Shown here in pieces: positions 42,098-50,565 of a DNA stretch of 64,000 nucleotides; the first letter of the stretch is position 1, and each line of letters begins with the position of its first letter. Source of the DNA: an uncultured Myxococcales bacterium (GTDB lineage Bacteria > Myxococcota > Myxococcia > Myxococcales > Myxococcaceae); the NCBI GenBank assembly GCA_937980205.1, contig CALJKW010000030.1:140104-204103 (forward strand), read 5' to 3'. The notes under the pieces are model-generated. The model was not told the origin of the DNA and ran no database searches. It was given only the letters and a program-made list of their open reading frames with translations. Both the position numbers and the translations under genes were made by a program.

Positions 42098-43045
42098 TCA
42101 GGGGATCGGAGCTTCAGGCATCGCGTTCACGTCTTCCGGCAGCGGGTCGGCGTCGACCTGCTCGTCGGTGAGCTGCACCTTCGCGACGCGCGCCGAGTTG
42201 ACCTTCGCCTTCACGTACTTCGGCGAGAGCGCGGTGGCGCGGCTGTAGGCTTCTTTCGCCTCGTCGACGTGACCGAGCCGCTCGTAGGCGACGCCGAGGT
42301 TGTTGTGCGCGTACGCGACGTGCGGAAGAACCTCCACCGCGCGCTCGAGGACCTGGGCGGCCGCCGCGTTCTCGTTCGCGCGCAGGTACGCGAGGCCGAG
42401 GTTGTTCAGCGCGTACCCATGGCGAGGGTCGATCTCGACGGCCTTCTCGAACGCGACGATCGCGCTCTGGAGATCTCCGGCCGACAGGTGCGCGCGGCCG
42501 AGCGCCTGCCAGGCCTCGACGTTCTCGGCGTCGAGCTTCACCGCGGCGCGGCCGGTGCTCATCGCGGCCTTGTAGTCCCTCGCGGTGATCAGCGCGCGCG
42601 TCTGCGCGATGAGCGGCACGGCGTCATCGGGGTGCTCTGCGGCGATGCGGCCGAACGCCTCGGCGGCGAGGTCGGACTTGCCGACGCGCGGGGCGATCTT
42701 CGCGATGAACCTAAGCACGTCTTCGTCGGAGGGGTCGGTGTACAGCGCGCGGCGGGCCTCGGTGAGCGCTCCGCCGAAGTCGCCGATGCCCTTCAGCTCC
42801 TCGGCGCGCGCGAAGTGATCGACCTTCGGTTGGTCGTGCGCGATCGCGAGCTTGTCGGTGGGGACTTCCGGCACCGGCTCGGCCTGGGTGAGCTGCCCGG
42901 CATCGGGCTTCGGCGAAGGCTTCGCGGCGAGCTCGACCGGCTGCTCCTTCTTCTGCGGAGGCGGGCGCAGCACTACCTTCTGGGGCTCTTCGCAGCCCGC
43001 GACGGCGAGCAGGGCGACGAGCGCGGAGAGGATCTTCTTCTTCAT
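42098..43045 (-). CDS. TPR-repeat lipoprotein
   Basis: 315 residues with lipobox LLAVAGC (Cys18), a Lys/Pro-rich spacer, then TPR repeats from about residue 75 (DVLRFIAKIAPRVG, NVEAWQALGRAHLSAGDLQSAIVAFEKAVEIDP, YALNNLGLAYLRANENAAAAQVLERAVEVLP, AYAHNNLGVAYERLGHVDEAKEAYSRATALSP). Outer-membrane-tethered scaffold, as in many myxobacteria. A possible -24/-12 promoter lies 50 bases upstream (43095-43110), with AAGGA before the ATG. It is separate from the hydrogenase operon by a hairpin. Confidence 0.88.
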   Translation of the reverse strand: MKKKILSALVALLAVAGCEEPQKVVLRPPPQKKEQPVELAAKPSPKPDAGQLTQAEPVPEVPTDKLAIAHDQPKVDHFARAEELKGIGDFGGALTEARRALYTDPSDEDVLRFIAKIAPRVGKSDLAAEAFGRIAAEHPDDAVPLIAQTRALITARDYKAAMSTGRAAVKLDAENVEAWQALGRAHLSAGDLQSAIVAFEKAVEIDPRHGYALNNLGLAYLRANENAAAAQVLERAVEVLPHVAYAHNNLGVAYERLGHVDEAKEAYSRATALSPKYVKAKVNSARVAKVQLTDEQVDADPLPEDVNAMPEAPIP

Positions 43046-43094
43046 CGTGTGTCCTTCGTGGGTCGGGAGGGGTTTCCCTTGCCGCGACGGACAT

Positions 43095-43110
43095 TGCGAC
43101 CCGCGTGCCG
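43095..43110 (-). promoter_or_regulatory. Candidate sigma-54 promoter for TPR lipoprotein
   Basis: Read on the minus strand: CGGCACGCGGGTCGCA. It keeps GG and GC at the required spacing and differs from TGGCACGN4TTGCA at two positions. A transcript would start near 43084, leaving a leader of about 40 bases. Confidence 0.35.
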
Positions 43111-43180
43111 AAAGGGGTTCCGGGCGGTTGCTGGAGTGGCCGTGGTCGCGCGGCCACGCCGCAGCGTCGCCCGACCGACG

Positions 43181-44509
43181 CTACAGCACCGCCGCCAGCA
43201 CCAGCGCGTACACCACGCCGACCGACTGGATGATGGTGAAGCCGACGATGCCGACGGGCAGGAAGTCGAAGAACCCGAAGGTGACGGGCCGGCCGCGTTC
43301 GTCCTTGAGCTGCGCGCGCTCGGTGAGGATCTGCGTCATCGGCCCCGAGGTCGCGGCGGTCAGCAGCAGCGAGCTGCCCGCGCACACCGAGAGCGCCAGG
43401 CCCACGTAGACCGCGCCCGCCGGCAGCCGCTGCGCCAGCGCCTCTGCCACGTCGAGCAGCGCGGCCATGCTGGGGCCCGCCGAGAACAGCCCGGTGAGCA
43501 CACCCGCCGCGAGCAGGAACAGCACGAGCTGCATCGTCGCCGGGATCGGCAGCCCGGCCAGCCCCTTCCCCGCTGCCGTGAAGACGCCGCTCTGCCGCAC
43601 CGCGGCCACCATCACGAACAGCGCGAGCAGGAACAGCACGGCCTCGACGTCGACCCGCTTGCGCACGACGTCTTCGCCGGTGCGTGGCCTCACGAGCAGC
43701 GCGGCGCCGACGCCGATCCACGCGATGAGCTCGGGCCCCACGCCGCTCGACGGCGGAACCAGGATCCACGCGGCCAGCATCGCCGCCAGGCAGCCTGCCG
43801 ACGGGAGGAAGAGCTTCCAGTCGAGGCGCACGCGCCGGTACAGCCTCGCCATCACCGCGAGCGACAGGCGCGTCGACACCGGGTCTCGCACCACGTCCAC
43901 GTCGGGCCGTACCTTCACGACGACCCAGCCGAGCAGCACCAGCAGCGCGAACGCCGTCGGCGGCGCCGCGGCGGCGAGATAGCCGGTGAAGGTCATCACC
44001 CCGCGCCCGAGGAGCAAGATCGCGGGGAAGTCGCCGATCGGCGTCGCCGCGCCGCCCAGGTTGCAGGCCACCAGCATCGCTCCCAGCGTCCACGCGACGT
44101 AGCGCTGCCCCACGCCGAGCAGCTTGAGCAGGATGAGCAGGATCGGCAGCACGAGCAGCAGCGCCGTGAGGTTGTTCACCAGGCCCGACGTCACGTACAT
44201 CGTCACGGTGAACAGCAGCATGATGCGCCGCGGCCTGCCGGCGCTGATGCGCGTCACGAGCGCGGCCATGACGCCGAAGACCCGCGTCGCCACGAACAGC
44301 TCGGTGAGCAGCCCCAGCGAGACGAGGATGACCAGCACGTCCCACGGCACGTCCCCGAAGATGGCTCGGGTGGTCGCCACGCCGAGCACGCCGGCCACCA
44401 GGCACGACAGCGCGGCTCCTCCCAGCACGACGAGCAGCCGCTGCCGAGGCAGCAGCGCCTGGGCCACCACCGTCACCGCGAGGATGAGCACCAGCAGCGC
44501 CGCCGCCAT
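43181..44509 (-). CDS. ArsB/NhaD-like ion permease (IT superfamily)
   Basis: 442 residues with about eleven membrane helices. The TSGLVNNLTALLLVLPILL and CNLGGAATPIGDFPAILL segments form the paired substrate-binding loops typical of ArsB, NhaD and citrate-type permeases. The substrate (sodium, arsenite or organic acid) cannot be read from the sequence. Coupled by TGATG to the unknown gene upstream, last in a three-gene operon. Confidence 0.8.
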   Translation of the reverse strand: MAAALLVLILAVTVVAQALLPRQRLLVVLGGAALSCLVAGVLGVATTRAIFGDVPWDVLVILVSLGLLTELFVATRVFGVMAALVTRISAGRPRRIMLLFTVTMYVTSGLVNNLTALLLVLPILLILLKLLGVGQRYVAWTLGAMLVACNLGGAATPIGDFPAILLLGRGVMTFTGYLAAAAPPTAFALLVLLGWVVVKVRPDVDVVRDPVSTRLSLAVMARLYRRVRLDWKLFLPSAGCLAAMLAAWILVPPSSGVGPELIAWIGVGAALLVRPRTGEDVVRKRVDVEAVLFLLALFVMVAAVRQSGVFTAAGKGLAGLPIPATMQLVLFLLAAGVLTGLFSAGPSMAALLDVAEALAQRLPAGAVYVGLALSVCAGSSLLLTAATSGPMTQILTERAQLKDERGRPVTFGFFDFLPVGIVGFTIIQSVGVVYALVLAAVL

Positions 44510-45150
44510 CAGCCCCCCACCACGTGCGAGAACTCGGCGGCCGTCGTCTCGACGAGCCAGCGGGGGTACAGGTCCATCGGGCCGCCGAGCACCTCCCAGC
44601 CGATGAGGGTCCGGAACTGGGTGCGCACGTCGGTGCCGCTCACGCGCATCCACAGCGGGTCGACCCACGTCGCCTCGCCGCGCGTGCCGTAGAGAAACGT
44701 GAGCAGCGCGCTCTTTCTGCCGGCGAAGCGCTGAAGCTCGCCGAGCTCCGTGGTCTCCAGCCGCCCGCCGTACCCTGCCGCGAGCCGCTCGTAGTCGGTC
44801 GCCAGGCCCGGCGTGCGCACCAGCACCGCGCGCGTGTCGCCGAGCTTCGGCACCAGCGCGTCGAGGCAATCGGCCTCGAGGCCCACGATGACGAGCTGTG
44901 CGGCCCCGGCGCAGGCGTCGAGCGTGGCCGACGCGTCGGACTCGGCGCGCCGCGAGCCGGCGAGCCACTGCCGGGCGACCGCCTCGAGCACCGCGTACTC
45001 GAGGCCCAGCGTGGTCGCGAGCTCCTCGACCAGGGCGTCGCCGCCCTCTTCCGCCACCTCGCGGACGAACAGCCGCGCGGCGGTGAGCACTCCGAGCTCC
45101 GCGACCGCGACGCTGAAGGCCTCGTACACGGTCGCGGCGATGCGGCTCAC
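44509..45150 (-). CDS. Hypothetical protein, permease operon
   Basis: 213 residues from GTG at 45150, which overlaps the preceding stop by 4 bases. No family recognised. Residues 1-75 are helical; residues 90-140 have a Rossmann-like alternation (AAQLVIVGLEADCLDALVPKLGDTRAVLVRTPG), followed by a Trp-rich C-terminal part (ATWVDPLWMRVSGTD). No signal or membrane segment, so it is probably cytoplasmic. Being coupled on both sides, it probably modulates the permease. Confidence 0.65.
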   Translation of the reverse strand: MSRIAATVYEAFSVAVAELGVLTAARLFVREVAEEGGDALVEELATTLGLEYAVLEAVARQWLAGSRRAESDASATLDACAGAAQLVIVGLEADCLDALVPKLGDTRAVLVRTPGLATDYERLAAGYGGRLETTELGELQRFAGRKSALLTFLYGTRGEATWVDPLWMRVSGTDVRTQFRTLIGWEVLGGPMDLYPRWLVETTAAEFSHVVGG

Positions 45151-45626
45151 GCGGGGGGCTCCTTCGCGGCGAGCAGCGCCGAGAGAAGGCACACCATGGC
45201 CGCGTTCGCGAGCGCGTGCTGGGGCGGGCCGTCGGTCAGGCACTCGATCATCGCCGTCTGCTCGGGAGAGCCGCGCGGCGCGAGCCGGTCGAGCACCTCG
45301 ACGGGGAAGCCCAGCGGGTAGTTGCCTTCTTTCACCTCGCGCGCGAGGTGCGGCGGCAGGCGCATCGCGACCTCGACGCGCTCGCCCGCCGCGGGCGCCG
45401 CCGGTCGCTGACCGAGCGCCTCGCCGAGGAGCACGAGCAGCACCCAGTTCGCGCCGCGGTGGTGGGCGGGGCCCTCGTCGAGCAGGCAGCGGAGCACGAA
45501 CGCGCGGTCGGCGGCGTCGGGTACCCAGGGCGCGAGCAGGCGGTCGAGCCGGGCGCGGTCGACGAACTTCTGCAGGCCCGCAGCGGAGGCGCGGTGGTGG
45601 TGCGGGGGAGGCGGTGGTGGAGCCAT
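45147..45626 (-). CDS. Hypothetical protein, first gene of permease operon
   Basis: 159 residues. Starts with Pro and His runs (MAPPPPPPHHHR), followed by an all-helical region with two similar segments (DRAFVLRCLLDEGPAHHRGANWVLLVLLGEAL and QTAMIECLTDGPPQHALANAAMVCLLSALL). The two share a pattern of ending CLxxGP...HxxANxxxVxLL, so the protein looks like an internal duplication. No family recognised. Confidence 0.65.
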   Translation of the reverse strand: MAPPPPPPHHHRASAAGLQKFVDRARLDRLLAPWVPDAADRAFVLRCLLDEGPAHHRGANWVLLVLLGEALGQRPAAPAAGERVEVAMRLPPHLAREVKEGNYPLGFPVEVLDRLAPRGSPEQTAMIECLTDGPPQHALANAAMVCLLSALLAAKEPPA

Positions 45627-45683
45627 CGGACCGCCAGTGTAGATGGCCCAGCGTGAAACGGTGCCGTGAATGACGGCCCGAGG

Positions 45684-46889
45684 TCAGGCGGCGCGCACGA
45701 GCACGTGCCGCTTCTTGCCGACGCTCAGCTTGAGCTGCTGACCGGCCTCGAGCTTCACGACGTGCTTCTCGTCTTCGACGACGGCGTCGTCGATGCGCAC
45801 GCCCTTGCCGCGGACGAGCTTGCGCGCCTCGCTGTTGCTCTCGGCGAGGCCGACCTTCGCGACGAGCGCGAAGATCGCCAGACCTTCTTTGAGCTCCGGC
45901 ACGATGTGCTGCGGCAGGCCTTCGGAGGTCATGCCCTGCTCGAAGGTCTGCTGGGCGGTGGCCGCGGCGGCTTCGGCGGCGGCGCGGCCGTGCAGCAGCG
46001 TCGTGGCCTCAGTGGCGAGCCGCTTCTTCGCCTCGTTGATCTCGGCGCCCTTGAGCGCAGCGAGCCGGTGGATCTCGTCCATCGGCAGCTCGGTGAACAG
46101 CTTCAAGAAGCGCTCGACGTCGGCGTCCTCGGTGTTCCGCCAGTACTGCCAGTAGTCGTACGGCTTGAACTGGTTCTCGTTGAGCCAGACGGCGCCGTCG
46201 GCGGTCTTGCCCATCTTCGCGCCGGAGGAGGTCGTGATGAGCGCGGTGGTGAGCCCGAAGAGCTCTCGCTGATCGACTTTGCGCGCGAGCTCGATGCCGT
46301 TGACGATGTTGCCCCACTGGTCCGAGCCGCCCATCTGCAGCGTGCAGCCGTGGCGGCGCGAGAGCTCCAGGAAGTCGTAGGCCTGGAGGATCATGTAATT
46401 GAACTCGAGGAACGTCAGCGGCTGCTCGCGCTCGAGGCGCAGCTTCACGCTGTCGAACGTCATCATCCGGTTGATGGTGAAGTGAGGCCCGTAGTCGCGA
46501 AGGAAGTCGATGTAGTTCAGCCGCTCGAGCCAGTCGGCGTTGTTCACCATCGTGAACGGCTCGGAGAGGAAGCGCGCGAAGACGGTGCGGATGCCCGCCA
46601 TGTTCTCGGCGATCGTCTGCGGCGTGAGCAGCTGGCGCGACTTGTCCTTGCCGCTGGGGTCGCCGACCTTCGTGGTGCCTCCACCCATCAGCACGATCGG
46701 CTTGTGCCCGAGCTTCTGCAGCCAGCGCAGCATCATGATGCTGACCAGCGAGCCGACGTGCAGCGACGGAGCCGTGCAGTCGTAGCCGACGTACGCCGTC
46801 ACCGGGCCGGTGACCTTCGAGAGGCCTTCTGCATCGGTGCACTGATGCAGGTAGCCGCGCTCGGTCATGACCTGGAGGAACTCTTTCAT
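45684..46889 (-). CDS. tyrS: Tyrosyl-tRNA synthetase
   Basis: 401 residues, single complete class I synthetase. HIGH-like motif in APSLHVGSLVS; KMGKT in the KMSKS position, with TADGAVWLNE after it; QMGGSDQWGNIVNG for tyrosine recognition; S4 RNA-binding domain at the C-terminus (SNSEARKLVRGKGVRIDD). Overlaps the upstream gene by 4 bases (ATGA). Charges tRNA-Tyr. Confidence 0.97.
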   Translation of the reverse strand: MKEFLQVMTERGYLHQCTDAEGLSKVTGPVTAYVGYDCTAPSLHVGSLVSIMMLRWLQKLGHKPIVLMGGGTTKVGDPSGKDKSRQLLTPQTIAENMAGIRTVFARFLSEPFTMVNNADWLERLNYIDFLRDYGPHFTINRMMTFDSVKLRLEREQPLTFLEFNYMILQAYDFLELSRRHGCTLQMGGSDQWGNIVNGIELARKVDQRELFGLTTALITTSSGAKMGKTADGAVWLNENQFKPYDYWQYWRNTEDADVERFLKLFTELPMDEIHRLAALKGAEINEAKKRLATEATTLLHGRAAAEAAAATAQQTFEQGMTSEGLPQHIVPELKEGLAIFALVAKVGLAESNSEARKLVRGKGVRIDDAVVEDEKHVVKLEAGQQLKLSVGKKRHVLVRAA

Positions 46890-47257
46890 GGCGGCTCGAC
46901 TAGCACCTCTTGCAGGGAGCCGGCAGCACCTTGCGGCAGCGCTCGGATGCGGTCGAACAGCGCGGTGGCGTGACCGCGGACGACGCAGTCGAGCGGGATG
47001 ACGAACCAGGCCTTGTTCCAGGAGACCAGAGCCGGGTTCAGCTTTCCGTCAGCGGAGACCGACCACCAGCCCCAGCCGCCGAGTGACATCACCAGCCGCG
47101 CCCAGGCGAAGGCGGCGTCGGCGACGTCGTCTCGGGTCGGGGTGCGAAGAGCCTCTTCGATTGCTGCGAGGTCGGCGAAGCGCGCTGCTGCTTTGTCGCA
47201 GAGGGTCTGCAGCTCCGCGTGGTGTTTTGAGGCCAGCGGTTTGCAGATGGGGCGCAC
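46886..47257 (-). CDS. Hypothetical protein upstream of tyrS
   Basis: 123 residues from GTG at 47257, coupled to tyrS by ATGA. No family recognised. The middle segment is Trp-rich (FAWARLVMSLGGWGWWSVSADGKLN) and the C-terminal half reads as a short beta/alpha domain. Divergent from prfC across 160 bases. Confidence 0.55.
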   Translation of the reverse strand: MRPICKPLASKHHAELQTLCDKAAARFADLAAIEEALRTPTRDDVADAAFAWARLVMSLGGWGWWSVSADGKLNPALVSWNKAWFVIPLDCVVRGHATALFDRIRALPQGAAGSLQEVLVEPP

Positions 47258-47417
47258 GCGCGTTGCGCATGATCTCGAATTGCTGCGGTCAGTCCACGTC
47301 CTTTCGCCGTGCCCCGGCCCGGACCATCAGCGCTCAAACCACCCTCAGCCTCATCCTCAATCTCCGCCATCCCATTCGAGTACCACCCACCCCTGACATG
47401 CTAAGCGCGCCCACAAG

Positions 47418-49037
47418 ATGTCCTCCTCCGCAGAAATCGAACGCGAAGTCGCCCGCCGCCGCACCTTCGCCATCATCTCCCACCCCGACGCCGGCAAGAC
47501 GACGCTCACCGAAAAGCTCCTGCTCTACGGCGGCGCCATCCACCTCGCCGGCAGCGTCAAAGCCCGCCGCGCCAGACGCCACGCCACCTCCGACTGGATG
47601 GAGCTCGAGAAAGAGCGCGGCATCTCCGTCACCAGCTCCGTCCTCCAGTTCCCCTACCGCGGCCACGCGGTGAACCTGCTCGACACTCCGGGCCACCAGG
47701 ACTTCAGCGAAGACACCTACCGCACGCTCGCCGCCGCCGACTCCGCCGTCATGCTCATCGACGCCGCCAAGGGCGTCGAGCCGCAGACCATCAAGCTGTT
47801 CAAGGTCTGCCGCATGCGCGGGATCCCCATCTTCACGTTCTGCAACAAGCTCGACCGCTACAGCCGCGAGCCGCTCGAGCTGATGGACGAGCTCGAGAAG
47901 GTCTTAGGCATCCGCGCCTGGCCGATGAACTGGCCCATCGGAAGCGGCCCCGACTTCCGCGGCGTCTACGACCGGCGCAGCAAGAACGTTCACCTCTTCC
48001 TCTCCAACGAGTCGCACGGCGAGACCGAGGTCGAAGAGCGCGTCGTCCCGCTCGACCAGGCGAACCTCTCCGAGCAGGAGCGCGAGAAGCTGCAGGAGAG
48101 CATCGAGCTGCTCGACATCGGCGGCGACGAGTTCAACCTCGAGAAGGTGAAGTCGGGTCAGCTCTCTCCGATGTTCTTCGGCAGCGCCATGACCAACTTC
48201 GGCGTCCGCCCCTTCCTCGACGCCTTCCTCGAGCTCGCGCCGCTGCCCGCCGGCCGCCAGGCCGACGTCGGCTTCATCGCACCCACCCGATCGAAGTTCA
48301 GCGGCTTCGTCTTCAAGATCCAGGCGAACATGGATCCCGCTCACCGCGACCGCGTCGCCTTCCTGCGCGTCGTCAGCGGCAAGTACGTCAAAGGCATGAG
48401 CGCCATGCACTCGCGCCTCGGCAAAGAGGTTCGCCTCGCCAAGCCCACCCAGTTCATGGCCCAGGAGCGCACCGCCATCGACGACGCCTACCCCGGCGAC
48501 GTCATCGGCCTCTTCGACCCCGGCCAGTACCGCATCGGCGACTCACTCGCCGAGGGCGAGCTCGTCATGTTCGAGGGCGTGCCCCGCTTCTCGCCCGAGC
48601 ACTTCGCCGTCGTGCGCGCGAAGGACCCGCTGCGCCGCAAGCAGATGGAGAAGGGCCTCGAGCAGCTCGCCGAGGAAGGCACGATTCAGATCTTCCAGCA
48701 GCTGCAGATGGGCATGAAGGACCCCGTCGTCGGAGTCGTCGGCGCGCTGCAGTTCGAGGTCCTCCAGTACCGCATCGAGCACGAGTACGGCGCCAACATC
48801 ATCATCGACCGCCTGCCGTTCACCCACGCGCGCTGGGTCGTCGGCAAGGGCTTCGACCCGAAGTCGTTCGACTGGGAAGGCAACCGCCAGACCGTGCAGG
48901 ACCGCGACGGCCAGCCGCTCGTGCTCTTCCGCGACGACTGGGCGCTGCAGCACGCCGAAGAGAAGCACCCCGACCTCAAGTTCCTCGCGTCGGCTCCGCA
49001 GCTGCGCGCCGGGGCCATCATCTCCGCGCCGTCATGA
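47418..49037 (+). CDS. prfC: Peptide chain release factor 3
   Basis: 539 residues. Translation GTPase: P-loop SHPDAGKTTL, switch region KERGISVTSS, DTPGHQDF, NKLD. The C-terminal part follows RF3 (SGFVFKIQANMDPAHRDRVAFLRVVSG, MFEGVPRFSPEHFAVV, GALQFEVLQYRIEHEYG). Recycles RF1/RF2 after termination. ATG at 47418; its stop overlaps the DoxX gene by 4 bases. Confidence 0.96.
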   Translation: MSSSAEIEREVARRRTFAIISHPDAGKTTLTEKLLLYGGAIHLAGSVKARRARRHATSDWMELEKERGISVTSSVLQFPYRGHAVNLLDTPGHQDFSEDTYRTLAAADSAVMLIDAAKGVEPQTIKLFKVCRMRGIPIFTFCNKLDRYSREPLELMDELEKVLGIRAWPMNWPIGSGPDFRGVYDRRSKNVHLFLSNESHGETEVEERVVPLDQANLSEQEREKLQESIELLDIGGDEFNLEKVKSGQLSPMFFGSAMTNFGVRPFLDAFLELAPLPAGRQADVGFIAPTRSKFSGFVFKIQANMDPAHRDRVAFLRVVSGKYVKGMSAMHSRLGKEVRLAKPTQFMAQERTAIDDAYPGDVIGLFDPGQYRIGDSLAEGELVMFEGVPRFSPEHFAVVRAKDPLRRKQMEKGLEQLAEEGTIQIFQQLQMGMKDPVVGVVGALQFEVLQYRIEHEYGANIIIDRLPFTHARWVVGKGFDPKSFDWEGNRQTVQDRDGQPLVLFRDDWALQHAEEKHPDLKFLASAPQLRAGAIISAPS

Positions 49038-49378
49038 TCGGGAAGATCGCGCTCGCCGTCGTCATGATCGTCGCCGGCGTCGCGCACTTCCTCGTGCCGA
49101 AGATGTACGAGCGCATCGTGCCGCGCGTGCTGCCGATGAAGCGCGCCATCGTCTACGTCAGCGGAGTCGCCGAGGCCGCGCTCGGCGTCGCGCTCCTCTT
49201 CCCGCGCACGCAGTCGCTCGCCGCCTGGGGCCTCATCGCGCTCTTCATCGCCGTCTTCCCCGCGAACGTCTCTCAGGCGCTGAGAAAGATCCCCTTCGGC
49301 ACTGCCCCATTGTGGGTCACCTGGGCCCGGCTGCCCTTCCAGGCCGTCTTCATCGCCTGGGCCTGGGCGTACACATAA
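49034..49378 (+). CDS. DoxX-family small membrane protein
   Basis: 114 residues with four membrane segments (GKIALAVVMIVAGVAHFLVP, VYVSGVAEAALGVALLFP, AAWGLIALFIAVFPANV, PFQAVFIAWAWAY). GVAHF and the Glu in GVAEAALG are typical DoxX-like features. Biochemical role uncertain; family members are linked to membrane redox functions. Coupled by ATGA to prfC. Confidence 0.85.
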   Translation: MIGKIALAVVMIVAGVAHFLVPKMYERIVPRVLPMKRAIVYVSGVAEAALGVALLFPRTQSLAAWGLIALFIAVFPANVSQALRKIPFGTAPLWVTWARLPFQAVFIAWAWAYT

Positions 49379-49547
49379 ATGTCCCCCTTTTCGGCCGATC
49401 ACTGGAGTGCGCATGGCGCGTGGGCGTGGAGCAACGTGACTCCACGTCGCCGCGCGGCATGAAAGCCAAGTCCGCGGAACGACGTGGCGGATCGCGGCTT
49501 TCGGTCAGCGCTCGGGCTGGCTTGTGGAGTGCAACCTCAGCGTGACC

Positions 49548-49901
49548 ATGCGCGCGCTCTTCGTCTCCCTCTTCGGCTCCCTCGTGGTGTCCGGCACCTC
49601 GGTCGAGAAGCTCGAGGCCCCCCCGGCTGCGGCCGCGCACTGCGTGAAGGTCCACTCCATCGGCGCCCTGCCGCTCACCGTCGAGGTCGACGGCGTCAAG
49701 GTCCAGTTCACCGAGTGGATGGCGAAGGACGCCGACGCCCAGGAGCTCATCGGCTTCCGCGCCACCGCGACGGGCTCGGTCTCGTTCGTGGTGCGCGCCG
49801 GCGGCGAGACCTTCGAGTCCGCCGGCCTGCAGTGGATGAACCCGCACGGCGTCGTCGGCCGCAACGTGCACGCCATCGACGGCCTCGAGGTCTGCCGCTG
49901 A
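49548..49901 (+). CDS. Hypothetical secreted protein
   Basis: 117 residues from the ATG at 49548 (MRALFVSLFGSLVVSG), a probable signal peptide followed by Ala/Pro-rich residues. The mature part is beta-rich, with one Cys near each end (AAHC and EVCR) that could form a disulfide. No family recognised. The 170 bases upstream contain short hairpins, for example GTGGAG/CTCCAC, and no other gene. Confidence 0.65.
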   Translation: MRALFVSLFGSLVVSGTSVEKLEAPPAAAAHCVKVHSIGALPLTVEVDGVKVQFTEWMAKDADAQELIGFRATATGSVSFVVRAGGETFESAGLQWMNPHGVVGRNVHAIDGLEVCR

Positions 49902-49932
49902 TCAGCGCCGCGAGGCTGGTTAAGTAGAGCCG

Positions 49933-50565
49933 GTGCCTCCGTCTCTGTTCCGCTACGTCGCCCTCGGCGACTCCACCGCCGTTGGAGTCGGCTCGAACTT
50001 CGACGGCGGCTACCCCGAGCGCCTCTACCAGCGCCTCAAGGGCGCCGGCGTCAAAGCCGGCATCATGAACCTCGGCCAGAGCGGCGCCACCACCTCCGAG
50101 CTCATTCACGGCCAGCTCGCCAAGGCCGTCGAGGTGAGGCCCGCGCTCGTCACGCTCGGCATCGGCTCGAACGATCTCTGGCGCATGGTCCCCGTCAGCG
50201 GCTTCGCGCTCAACCTCGAGCACATCGCCGACAAGCTGCAGTCGACCGGCGCCCACGTCGTCGTCAGCAACATCATCGACCTCTCCCGCGCGCCCATCGC
50301 CTCGATGCTCGACGCGATCCAGATCCCCCGCGCCGTGCTCGTCGCCCGCATCGTCGACTTCAACGCCACCATCGCGAAGCTGAGAGCCCGGCCGAACTTC
50401 ACCGTCGTCGACCTCTTCAGCGTCAGCGTCGAGCTCGGCTCGCAGTTCTCCGAGCTGTTCGGCTCCGACGGCTTTCACCCCTCGGCCAAGGGCTACGACC
50501 GCTGGGCCGACGCGCTCTGGCCGCACGTCGAGACCGTCGGCAAGGCGTGGCGCCCGGCGGCCTGA
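49933..50565 (+). CDS. SGNH/GDSL-family hydrolase
   Basis: 210 residues from GTG at 49933. Blocks: GDST with nucleophile Ser14, NLGQSG with Gly48, GIGSND with Asn80, and DGFHPSAKGY carrying the catalytic Asp and His. No signal peptide, so cytoplasmic; a lipase/esterase or deacetylase role by family. Its stop abuts the minus-strand stop at 50566 with no spacer. Confidence 0.9.
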   Translation: MPPSLFRYVALGDSTAVGVGSNFDGGYPERLYQRLKGAGVKAGIMNLGQSGATTSELIHGQLAKAVEVRPALVTLGIGSNDLWRMVPVSGFALNLEHIADKLQSTGAHVVVSNIIDLSRAPIASMLDAIQIPRAVLVARIVDFNATIAKLRARPNFTVVDLFSVSVELGSQFSELFGSDGFHPSAKGYDRWADALWPHVETVGKAWRPAA

